A stretch of 10,321 nucleotides of DNA from NCBI GenBank assembly GCA_946886255.1, contig CAMPIG010000134.1:1-10321 (forward strand), given 5' to 3'. The stretch comes from an uncultured Cellvibrio sp. (GTDB lineage: Bacteria > Pseudomonadota > Gammaproteobacteria > Pseudomonadales > Cellvibrionaceae). Shown here in pieces: positions 1-7,454 of the stretch. How positions within the stretch are numbered: position 1 is the first letter of the stretch; each line of letters opens with the position of its first letter. The notes under the pieces are model-generated. The model did no database searches. It saw nothing but the letters and a program-made list of their open reading frames with translations, and was not told where the DNA came from. Made by a program: the position numbers and the translations under genes.

Positions 1-1086
1 CACAATCTGGAGAGTGAAATTTATATCGGATGGATTACGGAGGCAGAAGGAATTGCTTTGGGTAATACGGCAGATCGTGTACTGGTACACTTTTATCGGC
101 AAACCGATGTCGGCATTATTGATTACGGTATTGAACGGCTTCAGTATCTGGCGGGTGCAAGCCGTAAAGTGCGTATCGCGCCGATATTTTCCAACGAAGG
201 CCCGGCTAATACGGGTGACCCTACGTCTTATTTTATGGGGCCCTGGTTGGAAACCCATCCTAACGATCAAGCCTACAAAACCTGGATCAATGGCTACAAC
301 GCACTGTCTGCGACCTGGAAAAATAATCTCGAAGTGATGGGGCCAACCTGGTTCTTGTACAACCATTTTGCCGATATTAATGTGGGTAAACCCAATCACA
401 TTACCGCGAATCCCGTTAACCAACAGGCATGTACTGGTGCTTCAGTGACGCTGTCCGTGGCGAGTTCGGCTTCAACCAAAAATTACTGTTGGATGAAGGA
501 CGGGGTATGCCTTGGTGATAGCGCTTATGTGTCTGGCTCGAAAACGGCGACATTAACGCTGAACAATGTTCGTGCTCAGGATTACGGCAATTACGCCGCG
601 CGCGTGATCAGTTACGATGCCGGTAATCCCACCAGCTTTACGTCTTCCGTTGCAACGGTTTCTCCCGCTCCAAATTGTGGTGGTACGGGCACGCCGAATC
701 TCGCACTGAATAAAACGGTCAGCGCATCATCTTTTATAGCGGCGGGCTACGAGCCGTATCGCATTGTCGATGGCAACACGACTTCATCCCGTTGGGCCAG
801 TGCATATTCGGGTAATCAATGGATTCGGGTCGACCTCGGTGCCAATTACAACATCAACCGAGTGAAGCTGACATGGGAAGCCGCTTACGCGACCGCATAC
901 CAGATTCAGATATCCACCAATGGCAATAACTGGACAACGCTGCGTTCTGTCACCGGCAATAACGCGTTGATCAATGACCAGACCGGCCTGACGGGCACGG
1001 GTCGTTATGTCCGCATCTACGGTACGCAAAAAGCCTTGCCGCAATGGGGATTTTCCCTGTTTGAGCTGGAAGTGTACGGCAACTAA
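1..1086 (+). CDS. Secreted glycan-active protein, C-terminal part: barrel-like domain, Ig-like domain, CBM32 (F5/8 type C)
   Basis: The reading frame is open from the first base, so the gene starts upstream; 361 residues are visible. Residues 1 to about 125 alternate short hydrophobic strands (EIYIGW, DRVLVHFY, VRIAPIFS, TWFLYNHF) with helical stretches, as in the last strands of a TIM-barrel glycoside hydrolase; I cannot assign a GH family. Residues about 130-225 form an Ig-like domain, with cysteines in ACTGAS and NYCWMKDG and the hallmark-like DYGNYAARV near its end. After a short Cys/Gly/Thr/Pro linker, residues about 233-361 are an F5/8 type C (CBM32) domain: NLALNKTVSAS at the start, IVDGN, RWAS, WIRVDLG, and RYVRIYG before the final ELEVYGN. 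CBM32 modules bind galactose, GlcNAc and related sugars. The tail has no sorting signal or anchor. The next gene begins 50 bases on with no terminator between, so the two are probably cotranscribed. A TTG at 58 is internal, not the start. The CBM32 call is firm; the catalytic role is inferred. Confidence 0.85.
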   Translation, partial: HNLESEIYIGWITEAEGIALGNTADRVLVHFYRQTDVGIIDYGIERLQYLAGASRKVRIAPIFSNEGPANTGDPTSYFMGPWLETHPNDQAYKTWINGYNALSATWKNNLEVMGPTWFLYNHFADINVGKPNHITANPVNQQACTGASVTLSVASSASTKNYCWMKDGVCLGDSAYVSGSKTATLTLNNVRAQDYGNYAARVISYDAGNPTSFTSSVATVSPAPNCGGTGTPNLALNKTVSASSFIAAGYEPYRIVDGNTTSSRWASAYSGNQWIRVDLGANYNINRVKLTWEAAYATAYQIQISTNGNNWTTLRSVTGNNALINDQTGLTGTGRYVRIYGTQKALPQWGFSLFELEVYGN

Positions 1087-1126
1087 TTTTTTAACATTTT
1101 TATTCCGGTGTGTAATCGGTATAGAT

Positions 1127-1130
1127 GAGG
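1127..1130 (+). promoter_or_regulatory. Ribosome binding site that decides the GH20 start
   Basis: GAGG lies six bases before the ATG at 1137. The earlier in-frame ATG at 1125 overlaps this motif and has no purine-rich sequence at a useful distance upstream. This favours 1137 as the start. Confidence 0.55.
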
Positions 1131-1136
1131 TTTTGC

Positions 1137-3695
1137 ATGGTTAGGGTTTTTCTGCTGGCAATAATGCTGGTTATGAGCGCGAGTCATAGTTGGGCGATAA
1201 GCCTGACGCCGAGCGCGCTGTCGGATTTTGATAAAAGCGCGACGCTGGAATTTTCCGTCATCAGTAATTTCGATAAAGAGGGCGAATTTCTCGCGGGAAT
1301 ACATCTTCACAACGCATCCGCAACAGCGCTGCCAGCAGGAAAATCAAACTGGAAAATCTATATTCACTCGGTGCGCAGGATACTCGCCACGGATAATAAA
1401 GATTTCACCATTACGCGCATTCAGGGTGACCTTCACGAGGTCGCCCCCACTGATGCATTCAAGGGATTGAAAGCTGGCGAATCGCTGCTGATTAAATATC
1501 GGGCTAGGGCACACATCAGCAGTTACAGTGACTTTATGCCGCGCGCCTTTATTGCATTGGCGGATGGCAGCTACGCGGTATTTGCCAACACGGATACGGA
1601 AGACTTGACGGCGTTCGTCAGACCTTTTGTACGCCCCGAGCAATATTTGCGTTTTAATAAACCCAAGGACCAGTATGGTGTGGTAACGGCCACCAGTCGT
1701 TATCAGACGAACCTAACTATTAACAATCAGGATGCGCCGAGTGCCACGCGCAGAATTATCCCGACACCCAAGACGATCAAATACAGCAGCGGTGAAACGC
1801 TGATTAACAGCAGCTGGTCCATCATTGAAAAAGGCGGTCTGCGATTTGAGGTTGAATATTTGCAAGCGCGCCTTGCGGATGCGGGTATTAAGGTGAGCGT
1901 CTCACCGACAGTTAAAAAAGGACGGCAGATAGAACTGAATCTGGATGCATCGTCTGATGTTGAAGGTGCTTACGAATTGAATATCACCGGATCGCGCATT
2001 GCGATATCCGCCCGTGACAGTCGCGGTATTTTTTACGGCATACAAAGCCTGATGAGCCTGTTTCCGGCAGAGCAAAAAGCGCAGCACGCCTTGCCAGCGG
2101 TGCGGGTTTTTGATGAACCGCGTTATGGGTGGCGCGGGATGCATTACGATGTTGCGCGCAATTTTCACGGCAAACAGGCGATTTTGTCATTGATTGAGCA
2201 GATGGGTCGTTACAAACTTAACAAGCTACATCTTCATCTGACAGACGATGAGGGATGGCGTATTGAAATTCCCGGATTGCCAGAGCTGACCGAGGTCGGT
2301 GCACACCGTTGTTTTGATCTGGCGGAAGAAAAATGTTTATTGCCCCAGCTCGGCAACGGGCCTGACGCGACAGCGGCTGGCAATGGGTTTTTAACGGTAG
2401 TGGATTTTGTCGAGATTTTAAAATTTGCTGCCCAGCGTCATATTGAAATCATTCCCGAAATTGACATGCCCGGTCACGCCCGCGCCGCCGTGAAAGCCAT
2501 GGAAGCGCGCTACAAGAAACTGAAACGCAGTGATATGAATGCGGCAAAACAATATTTACTGTCTGACCCGGATGATAAATCACAATACCTGACGGTGCAG
2601 TCCTATTCGGACAACGCCATCAACGTGTGCCTGCCTTCTACTTACCATTTTGCCGAAAAAGTTATTTATGAATTGCAACAGATGTACCGCACTGCCGGGC
2701 AGAAATTAGCCATCTTCCATATGGGTGGTGATGAGGTCGGCGTCGGTTCCTGGACGCAATCGCCCGTGTGTCAGACGATGTTTGCCAGTAACGATAATGA
2801 GGTGATGGGTGTTGCAGATCTCAAGCCCTATTTCGTGCGCAAATTGTCACAGATAACCAGCAAACGCGGCCTTGAACTCGCCGGTTGGGAAGATGGTTTG
2901 ATGTATGATCCCAACAACGTCTTTGTGAGGGATCGTTTGGAGAATCGTCAGGTTATCGCTAATGCCTGGGACAATATTTGGGAATCCGGATTGTCTGATC
3001 GCGCGTATCGGTTGGCTAATGCCGGTTACGGTGTGGTGATTTCTTCGGCGACCCACTTGTATTTTGATCACCCTCACGAAGCGCACGCGAGTGAGCGAGG
3101 CTATCATTGGGCCACACGCTATTCCGACTTATCCAAAGTCTTTGGATTTATGCCCGATAATTTGTACGCGAACGCCGATAAAACCTTTAGCGGTGCTGAC
3201 ATTGAAAATCTGAATGCCTTGGTTGGTCGAGTGCATGTTCCGTTGAAAAAACCGGAAAATATTCTCGGTATGCAAGGGCAGCTCTGGTCGGAGACGGTGC
3301 GCACGCAAGCGCAATTTCAGGAAATGATTTTCCCGCGACTCCTGGTGATGGCCGAGCGTGCATGGTACAAAGCTTCATGGGAAGCGGATAAACCCGAGGG
3401 TGCGGCTCGCCGTGATGAGGGGCGGCAATTTGTTCACACACTGGTTGAAAAAGAGTTGCCCAAGTTGGCTCACGCGGGTGTCGATTTCTATCTGCCTCCT
3501 CCTGGAGTGGTACGCGAAAAAGGTCTTCTTCTCGCGAATACCAGCCTTCCGGGATTGGTGATTGAATATAGCCTTGATGGTGGTAAACAGTGGCGTTTGT
3601 ATCCGCAAAACCTTGAGTTGGAGCAGGGTGTGACTACCGTCCTGGTGAGAAGTCGGCTGGGCGATCAAACCAGCCGTGTGACACAGGTGGAATAA
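1137..3695 (+). CDS. Exported GH20 beta-N-acetylhexosaminidase (chitobiase type)
   Basis: The 852-residue protein should remove terminal GlcNAc from chitobiose and chito-oligosaccharides by substrate-assisted catalysis. Residues 1-20 are a signal peptide (MVRVFLLAIM core, cut after SHSWA). There is no lipobox cysteine, so it is probably periplasmic or secreted. An N-terminal CHB_HEX carbohydrate-binding domain (about 30-180) shows GDLHEVAPTDAFKGLKAGES. A GH20b domain begins near 206 (IIPTPKTIKY). The catalytic barrel runs from about 330 (GWRGMHYDVARNF) to about 740 (ERAWY), with KLHLHLTDDEGWR, EIDMPGHARA and HMGGDEV. D532 and E533 are the expected catalytic pair: Asp orients the acetamido group and Glu is the acid/base. 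A C-terminal beta domain (about 786-852) follows. Length and domain order match Serratia-type chitobiases. I chose ATG 1137 for its GAGG; ATG 1125 would add four residues. The gene sits between the CBM32 protein and the sulfotransferase, probably in one operon. The family is certain; chitin-derived sugars as substrate are inferred. Confidence 0.95.
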   Translation: MVRVFLLAIMLVMSASHSWAISLTPSALSDFDKSATLEFSVISNFDKEGEFLAGIHLHNASATALPAGKSNWKIYIHSVRRILATDNKDFTITRIQGDLHEVAPTDAFKGLKAGESLLIKYRARAHISSYSDFMPRAFIALADGSYAVFANTDTEDLTAFVRPFVRPEQYLRFNKPKDQYGVVTATSRYQTNLTINNQDAPSATRRIIPTPKTIKYSSGETLINSSWSIIEKGGLRFEVEYLQARLADAGIKVSVSPTVKKGRQIELNLDASSDVEGAYELNITGSRIAISARDSRGIFYGIQSLMSLFPAEQKAQHALPAVRVFDEPRYGWRGMHYDVARNFHGKQAILSLIEQMGRYKLNKLHLHLTDDEGWRIEIPGLPELTEVGAHRCFDLAEEKCLLPQLGNGPDATAAGNGFLTVVDFVEILKFAAQRHIEIIPEIDMPGHARAAVKAMEARYKKLKRSDMNAAKQYLLSDPDDKSQYLTVQSYSDNAINVCLPSTYHFAEKVIYELQQMYRTAGQKLAIFHMGGDEVGVGSWTQSPVCQTMFASNDNEVMGVADLKPYFVRKLSQITSKRGLELAGWEDGLMYDPNNVFVRDRLENRQVIANAWDNIWESGLSDRAYRLANAGYGVVISSATHLYFDHPHEAHASERGYHWATRYSDLSKVFGFMPDNLYANADKTFSGADIENLNALVGRVHVPLKKPENILGMQGQLWSETVRTQAQFQEMIFPRLLVMAERAWYKASWEADKPEGAARRDEGRQFVHTLVEKELPKLAHAGVDFYLPPPGVVREKGLLLANTSLPGLVIEYSLDGGKQWRLYPQNLELEQGVTTVLVRSRLGDQTSRVTQVE

Positions 3696-3700
3696 CAGAC

Positions 3701-3705
3701 AGAGG
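3701..3705 (+). promoter_or_regulatory. Ribosome binding site of the TPR-sulfotransferase gene
   Basis: AGAGG stands eight bases before the ATG at 3714. A TTG directly before that ATG (3711) is in frame but an unlikely start, because ATG at this distance fits better. Confidence 0.5.
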
Positions 3706-3713
3706 TTGTTTTG

Positions 3714-5291
3714 ATGTCGAGTGCAAGCGGCTTTTCAGCCATTGACGATGCGCGTAATGCCATCATGACAGGGCATTATCAACAGGCTTATCATCTGTTG
3801 ACGGAATTCCTTGCTACATATCCAGATAACCTCGATGCATATTTTTTGCTAAGCCGGATTGCCTACGATCACAAAAATTTTCACAAGGAAGTGGAATGCC
3901 TGGCGGTGGCGCATCGGCTGGACCCGCGCAACCCCATCATTGCAACCTACCTCGCCCGCGCCCTGGTTTTGTCTGGCGATACGGTTGAAGCGCTGTGGAT
4001 ATTATCGCTCGCCGAGCAACTTGAAGGGCACACTCTGGAAACTTACGACATGATGGCGGTTACCTATAATCGCCTGAATCGTTACGCAGAAGCGTCCTCC
4101 TATTTTGCGAAAGTGATTGCACTGGGCGGTACCCAACCGGGCACCTATTTCAATCTGGCATCGACACTGAAATTTTGCGGTGATTTTGATGGTGCGCGTA
4201 ACGCCTATGAAAAAGCGATTGAACTAAAGCCTGATTACATTAAGGCCCACGCTGCGCTCACCAGCCTGGGCGGCATTACTGAAAATCAAAACCATATTGA
4301 ACGGTTAAGTGAACTGCTTAGGTCCACACATAATGTCGATGATGCGCTCTGTGTGGCTCATGCGTTATCCAAAGAGCACGAAGCGTTGAATAATTTCGAT
4401 GCTGCCTACACCGCGCTCGACGCTGCAAAGCAAAAGAAAATATCCAGCGGTGATTATAACTTTTCTGCGTATAACTCATTATTTTCCAGGTTGCACGATG
4501 ACCTGGCGTCGGGGTGGGCACATCACTGCACTGGCTATGAGGAGCGAGGACACATCTTTGTGGTGGGAATGCCCAGAACGGGTACCACACTAGTGGAGAG
4601 AATTTTGTCGAGCCATAGCCGCGTCGCGACCGGTGGTGAGTTATATAATTTTTCTACCGCAGTGAAAAAGCACATCGGATCACACAGCATCGACTTTATC
4701 GATCCGCTCTTTTTCAACCAGCTGTCGGGCGATAGCTGGTATGGAATAGGAAAACATTATTGCGAGGGCACCAGGTATCTGAAGGCCGATAAAGAATTTC
4801 TCGTTGATAAGTTACCGCCGAATGCACTCTACGCCGGTATGATCGCGCGCGCCTTACCTCATGCCAAAATTGTGATTCTTGACCGTCATCCGCTCGATAC
4901 GATTATGAGCAACTACCGGCAACTGTTCAGCTTTTACGATACAACCTTTACTTACACGCTAAACCTACTGGAAACGGCGAAATTTTATGTTCAATTCCGC
5001 CGCTTTATGGACGAGTGTCTGACACTGCTGCCAGACACTTGTTATTCAGTAAACTATGAAGCACTGGTTGCTGAGCCGTCAGTGGAAGTTCGCAAACTGC
5101 TGGATTTCTGCGGGCTTGAATGGCAGGAAAGCTGTGTCAACATCGAACAAAACCGCAACCCCGTCGCCACCGCGAGCGCCGTGCAGGTTCGCCAGCCAAT
5201 CTCTGTAAAGTCTGTCGGACAATGGCGTCACTATACGTCGCAACTACAGCCTGTTGTTGACCTGTTACGTGGAGCGGGAATTGCGTGTTAG
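3714..5291 (+). CDS. TPR-repeat sulfotransferase fusion, PAPS-dependent
   Basis: The protein has 525 residues and no signal peptide or membrane segment, so it is likely cytoplasmic. Residues 1 to about 230 are tandem tetratricopeptide repeats, for example around AYFLLSRIAYDHKNF and the canonical ARNAYEKAIELKPDYIKAHA. Residues about 278-520 are a sulfotransferase domain. The 5'-phosphosulfate loop is GMPRTGTTLVERILSSHS starting at G285. The 3'-phosphate region is LDRHPLDTIMSNY, with R391 and S399 as likely PAPS contacts. The C-terminal VGQWRHY is also typical of the family. Such enzymes transfer sulfate from PAPS to a sugar, lipid, protein or small molecule; the TPR half may bind the acceptor. 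It starts 18 bases after the GH20 stop with its own AGAGG, so it is probably cotranscribed. Its TAG stop overlaps the stop of the convergent AraC-type gene. Domain assignment is firm; the acceptor is unknown. Confidence 0.9.
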   Translation: MSSASGFSAIDDARNAIMTGHYQQAYHLLTEFLATYPDNLDAYFLLSRIAYDHKNFHKEVECLAVAHRLDPRNPIIATYLARALVLSGDTVEALWILSLAEQLEGHTLETYDMMAVTYNRLNRYAEASSYFAKVIALGGTQPGTYFNLASTLKFCGDFDGARNAYEKAIELKPDYIKAHAALTSLGGITENQNHIERLSELLRSTHNVDDALCVAHALSKEHEALNNFDAAYTALDAAKQKKISSGDYNFSAYNSLFSRLHDDLASGWAHHCTGYEERGHIFVVGMPRTGTTLVERILSSHSRVATGGELYNFSTAVKKHIGSHSIDFIDPLFFNQLSGDSWYGIGKHYCEGTRYLKADKEFLVDKLPPNALYAGMIARALPHAKIVILDRHPLDTIMSNYRQLFSFYDTTFTYTLNLLETAKFYVQFRRFMDECLTLLPDTCYSVNYEALVAEPSVEVRKLLDFCGLEWQESCVNIEQNRNPVATASAVQVRQPISVKSVGQWRHYTSQLQPVVDLLRGAGIAC

Positions 5292-6442
5292 TCCTTGCCT
5301 GATAATTGCTTTTGCAGCGCTTCGCGGCGAAATTCCGTGGGGGATGTGCCGGTAAAACGCTTGAAAAACCGCTGGAAAGACGACTTGCTGTTGAAACCTG
5401 ATTCCATCAGGATCTCCATGATCGTCATGTCGATATACTTTTCATCACTCAGGTATTGCTTGGATTCTTCAATACGATAGGAGTTGATGAACTCAAAAAA
5501 GTTAGTGCCAAATGCTTTGTTGATGGCAAAGGAAACGTCGCGGTAGGGAACACTGATCTTCTCTGAAAACTGCTCAACGTTGATACTTTGGTTCAGATAA
5601 AGCTTTTGAATATTGATGCCGTCCATGATCTTGCGGATCGTTGAATCCAAAGGTTTGGTATCTACGGGTGTTTCCGGTTCGCTGGTGTCTTCGGCATCTT
5701 CCTTGGTGGTGGTGAGATATTGCGCATGAGAAACACTGTAATAAAACAGCGCAATCAGCAATACGAAATTGAGATAATTATCGGTAACACCAAGCGGAAG
5801 TCGGTAGAGATACGCCAGCACGCTGAGCGTCAGAGACCAGATGCTGGCAAACACAAATCCCAAAGTCAGGTAATACAGCCACCACAGCGCCGTTTCATTC
5901 AATTCGGAATGCTGTTGCTTGAGCATCTTGTGGTAGTTACGCACGGTCAAGGTTGCGGCAATAAAATACATTAACGGGATGATCTTCAGTGAGTACCACA
6001 AGCCATCAATAACATGATACAGCAGGCGATCCATGCCGAAAGTATCGAGCTTAAATCGATCAGTGTCGATATCAAAAACCGCAATAATCACCATAGCGAT
6101 AATCATGGGCAGCAGGTGTGTCAGATAAACCCGCTTCAGGCGAAAATTTTCTTCAGTAATACTGCGCACGTAGAGCATCAATAACGGCGCTCTCAGCAAC
6201 AGTGATGCGCAATAGAAATAGGGCACCAGCACAGAGATCGTCGGGTTTTCGGGTATGTATTCGTTCCAGATCAAGAGAACGCCGATATCTGAAAAGGTCA
6301 GGCACAGGAAGAAAGTAGCGAGCAGTATTCTTGTTGACTTGCCTCGTGAGGGAAGTATGGGCTGGAATAACGCCAGGATTAAACTTAATCCGATGGTGAG
6401 GATGAGAATGACATCATTGATATTGAAGATGGGATCAACCAT
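5288..6442 (-). CDS. Membrane-bound AraC-family transcriptional regulator (7 TM segments plus C-terminal HTH)
   Basis: The 384-residue protein has an N-terminal half with seven hydrophobic segments, at roughly 10-28, 38-58, 70-93, 106-124, 146-165, 188-211 and 221-240. An acidic linker rich in Glu, Asp, Thr and Pro (about 245-265) joins it to an AraC-type DNA-binding domain at about 280-378. The second HTH ends in the family signature GFNSKSSFQRFFKRFTGTSP followed by TEFR. The design implies that the membrane part senses a signal while the DNA-binding part stays in the cytoplasm. Regulators of this type often sit beside glycan-use genes, which fits the adjacent GH20 operon, but the target is inferred. 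The start at 6442 leaves a short polar N-terminus before TM1; the ribosome site is weak (AAGG ten bases and GAG three bases before ATG). Its TAA stop overlaps the TAG stop of the sulfotransferase gene on the other strand. It is divergent from the ZIP-like gene. Confidence 0.9.
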   Translation of the reverse strand: MVDPIFNINDVILILTIGLSLILALFQPILPSRGKSTRILLATFFLCLTFSDIGVLLIWNEYIPENPTISVLVPYFYCASLLLRAPLLMLYVRSITEENFRLKRVYLTHLLPMIIAMVIIAVFDIDTDRFKLDTFGMDRLLYHVIDGLWYSLKIIPLMYFIAATLTVRNYHKMLKQQHSELNETALWWLYYLTLGFVFASIWSLTLSVLAYLYRLPLGVTDNYLNFVLLIALFYYSVSHAQYLTTTKEDAEDTSEPETPVDTKPLDSTIRKIMDGINIQKLYLNQSINVEQFSEKISVPYRDVSFAINKAFGTNFFEFINSYRIEESKQYLSDEKYIDMTIMEILMESGFNSKSSFQRFFKRFTGTSPTEFRREALQKQLSGKD

Positions 6443-6453
6443 TTACTCGTTGC

Positions 6454-6471
6454 CTTTAGCTTTAGCTTTAC
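6454..6471 (-). repeat. Three tandem copies of a 6-base unit in the regulator's leader
   Basis: On the plus strand the unit reads CTTTAG, CTTTAG, CTTTAC; on the coding strand the leader carries successive TAAAG units just before the regulator's start. The distal unit contributes the purine-rich AAGG near the ribosome site. It may be chance low complexity. Confidence 0.35.
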
Positions 6472-6480
6472 CTCAAGAGG
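6471..6480. promoter_or_regulatory. Short inverted repeat, possible operator
   Basis: CCTC-AA-GAGG is an inverted repeat with 4-base arms. It lies seven bases downstream of the candidate -10 box of the regulator gene, near the predicted transcription start, where a bound protein could control transcription. The arms are short, so chance is a real alternative. Confidence 0.2.
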
Positions 6481-6486
6481 CGTTTG

Positions 6487-6492
6487 ATTATA
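6487..6492 (-). promoter_or_regulatory. Candidate -10 box for the AraC-family regulator
   Basis: The minus strand reads a perfect TATAAT here, about 45 bases before the regulator's ATG. No good -35 hexamer stands 16-18 bases further upstream, so this may be an activator-dependent promoter or a chance match. A second AT-rich box, TATAAAT, lies at 6509-6515 on the same strand. Confidence 0.35.
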
Positions 6493-6652
6493 TCGGGCGA
6501 GAATGTGTATTTATATCTGCTTCCATCAGGAATAGCAAAATAATTGCGCCATGCCGTCTTAGCGTCGTTAATCTACGGGAAGAGGAACACTTTCTTTTCC
6601 TCAACGTCTCAAGGAAAGTTGATGTATAGATAACGAAAAAGGGATCATCAAG

Positions 6653-7390
6653 ATGTTATGGCTACAAACATTAATTATCGCAATATTTGTTTTTATTCAT
6701 CTCTTCGCTAGTCTGCTGTTGGACCAAACCGAAATTCCTCGCAGCAAGTGGTTGTCCTTTGCTGGTGGCGTGGCGGTTTCCTATGTGTTTATGCATGTTT
6801 TTCCTGAGTTGGCAGCCGCTCAAGCCACTATTGATGAAAGTGAGCCTATATTTTCCTGGATGAAACATCACGCTTATTTGGTTTCTCTGGTGGGGTTGGT
6901 TGTTTTCTATGGTCTTGAACGTCTGGTGAAGTCGTCACGCCAGGATGCTGCAACAGGTGGAAATGAGGTTAATGGAACACAAACCAGTCATGGTGTGTTT
7001 TGGCTGCATATTGGCTCTTTTGTTGTCTATAACGCATTAATTGGGTATTTACTTATTCATCGGGAAGAGCAAGGTGTTTGGCAGCTGAGCCTTTTTGCTG
7101 TGGCCATGGGATTACATTTTTTAATCAACGATTTTGCTCTGCGGCAGGATCACCGGGAGACGTATCATAAGCTTGGTCGTTGGTTGTTAACTGCTGCGAT
7201 AGTCTGTGGATCGGTGACAGGTTTGCTAACAAAAATCCCTGCACCATTGATCGCTGTTATTTTTGCTTTTGTTGCCGGTGGTGTTGTCCTGAATGTCTTG
7301 AAGGAAGAACTACCGAGAGAGAGGAAAAGCAGTTTTTCTGCGTTTACCCTTGGTGTCTTTTCATACGCCGTTCTGATGTTGTCGTTTTAA
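6653..7390 (+). CDS. ZIP-like polytopic inner-membrane protein with degenerate metal-site motifs
   Basis: The 245-residue protein has about eight hydrophobic segments (roughly 3-22, 32-50, 72-90, 113-135, 142-162, 174-193, 196-215, 226-245), as in ZIP metal transporters. SFAGGVAVSYVFMHVFPEL in the second segment resembles the ZIP motif ending in H-x-x-P-E. As in ZIPs, a hydrophilic loop follows the third segment, but it is short and not His-rich. Segment 4 has H119 and YNALIG (126-131) where ZIPs usually have HNxx(D/E)G. Segment 5 has LHFLINDFAL with H155 and D160 where HExPHE-like ligands are expected. Most canonical metal ligands are therefore absent, and zinc or iron transport cannot be assumed. 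ATG 6653 follows AAGGGA (6639-6644) by eight bases. The gene is divergent from the AraC-type regulator and ends at a strong terminator. ZIP-like is my best reading; the true function is unknown. Confidence 0.7.
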   Translation: MLWLQTLIIAIFVFIHLFASLLLDQTEIPRSKWLSFAGGVAVSYVFMHVFPELAAAQATIDESEPIFSWMKHHAYLVSLVGLVVFYGLERLVKSSRQDAATGGNEVNGTQTSHGVFWLHIGSFVVYNALIGYLLIHREEQGVWQLSLFAVAMGLHFLINDFALRQDHRETYHKLGRWLLTAAIVCGSVTGLLTKIPAPLIAVIFAFVAGGVVLNVLKEELPRERKSSFSAFTLGVFSYAVLMLSF

Positions 7391-7404
7391 TTCTTCCATC
7401 ATGG

Positions 7405-7441
7405 AATTAAACGCCCGCGCAGTGCACGCGGGCGTTTAATT
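7405..7441. terminator. Strong rho-independent terminator, probably bidirectional
   Basis: A perfect 15-bp inverted repeat, AATTAAACGCCCGCG (7405-7419) with its complement at 7427-7441, encloses a 7-base loop. The GC-rich core is flanked by A/T arms, giving a T-rich tail in both directions (TTTAATTTTA on the plus strand, TTTAATTCC on the minus). It lies 14 bases after the ZIP-like gene and 13 bases after the stop of the convergent GH26 gene, so it can end both transcripts. Confidence 0.9.
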
Positions 7442-7454
7442 TTATCGGAAATTC

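Noticed and set aside
58..60. TTG as the start of the first gene
   Set aside because: The frame is open upstream to base 1 and the residues before it continue the same fold, so it is an internal Leu.
6255..6629. Plus-strand open frame of 124 codons across the start of the AraC-type gene
   Set aside because: It is antisense to a clear transmembrane coding region and covers the divergent promoter region; no recognisable protein features.
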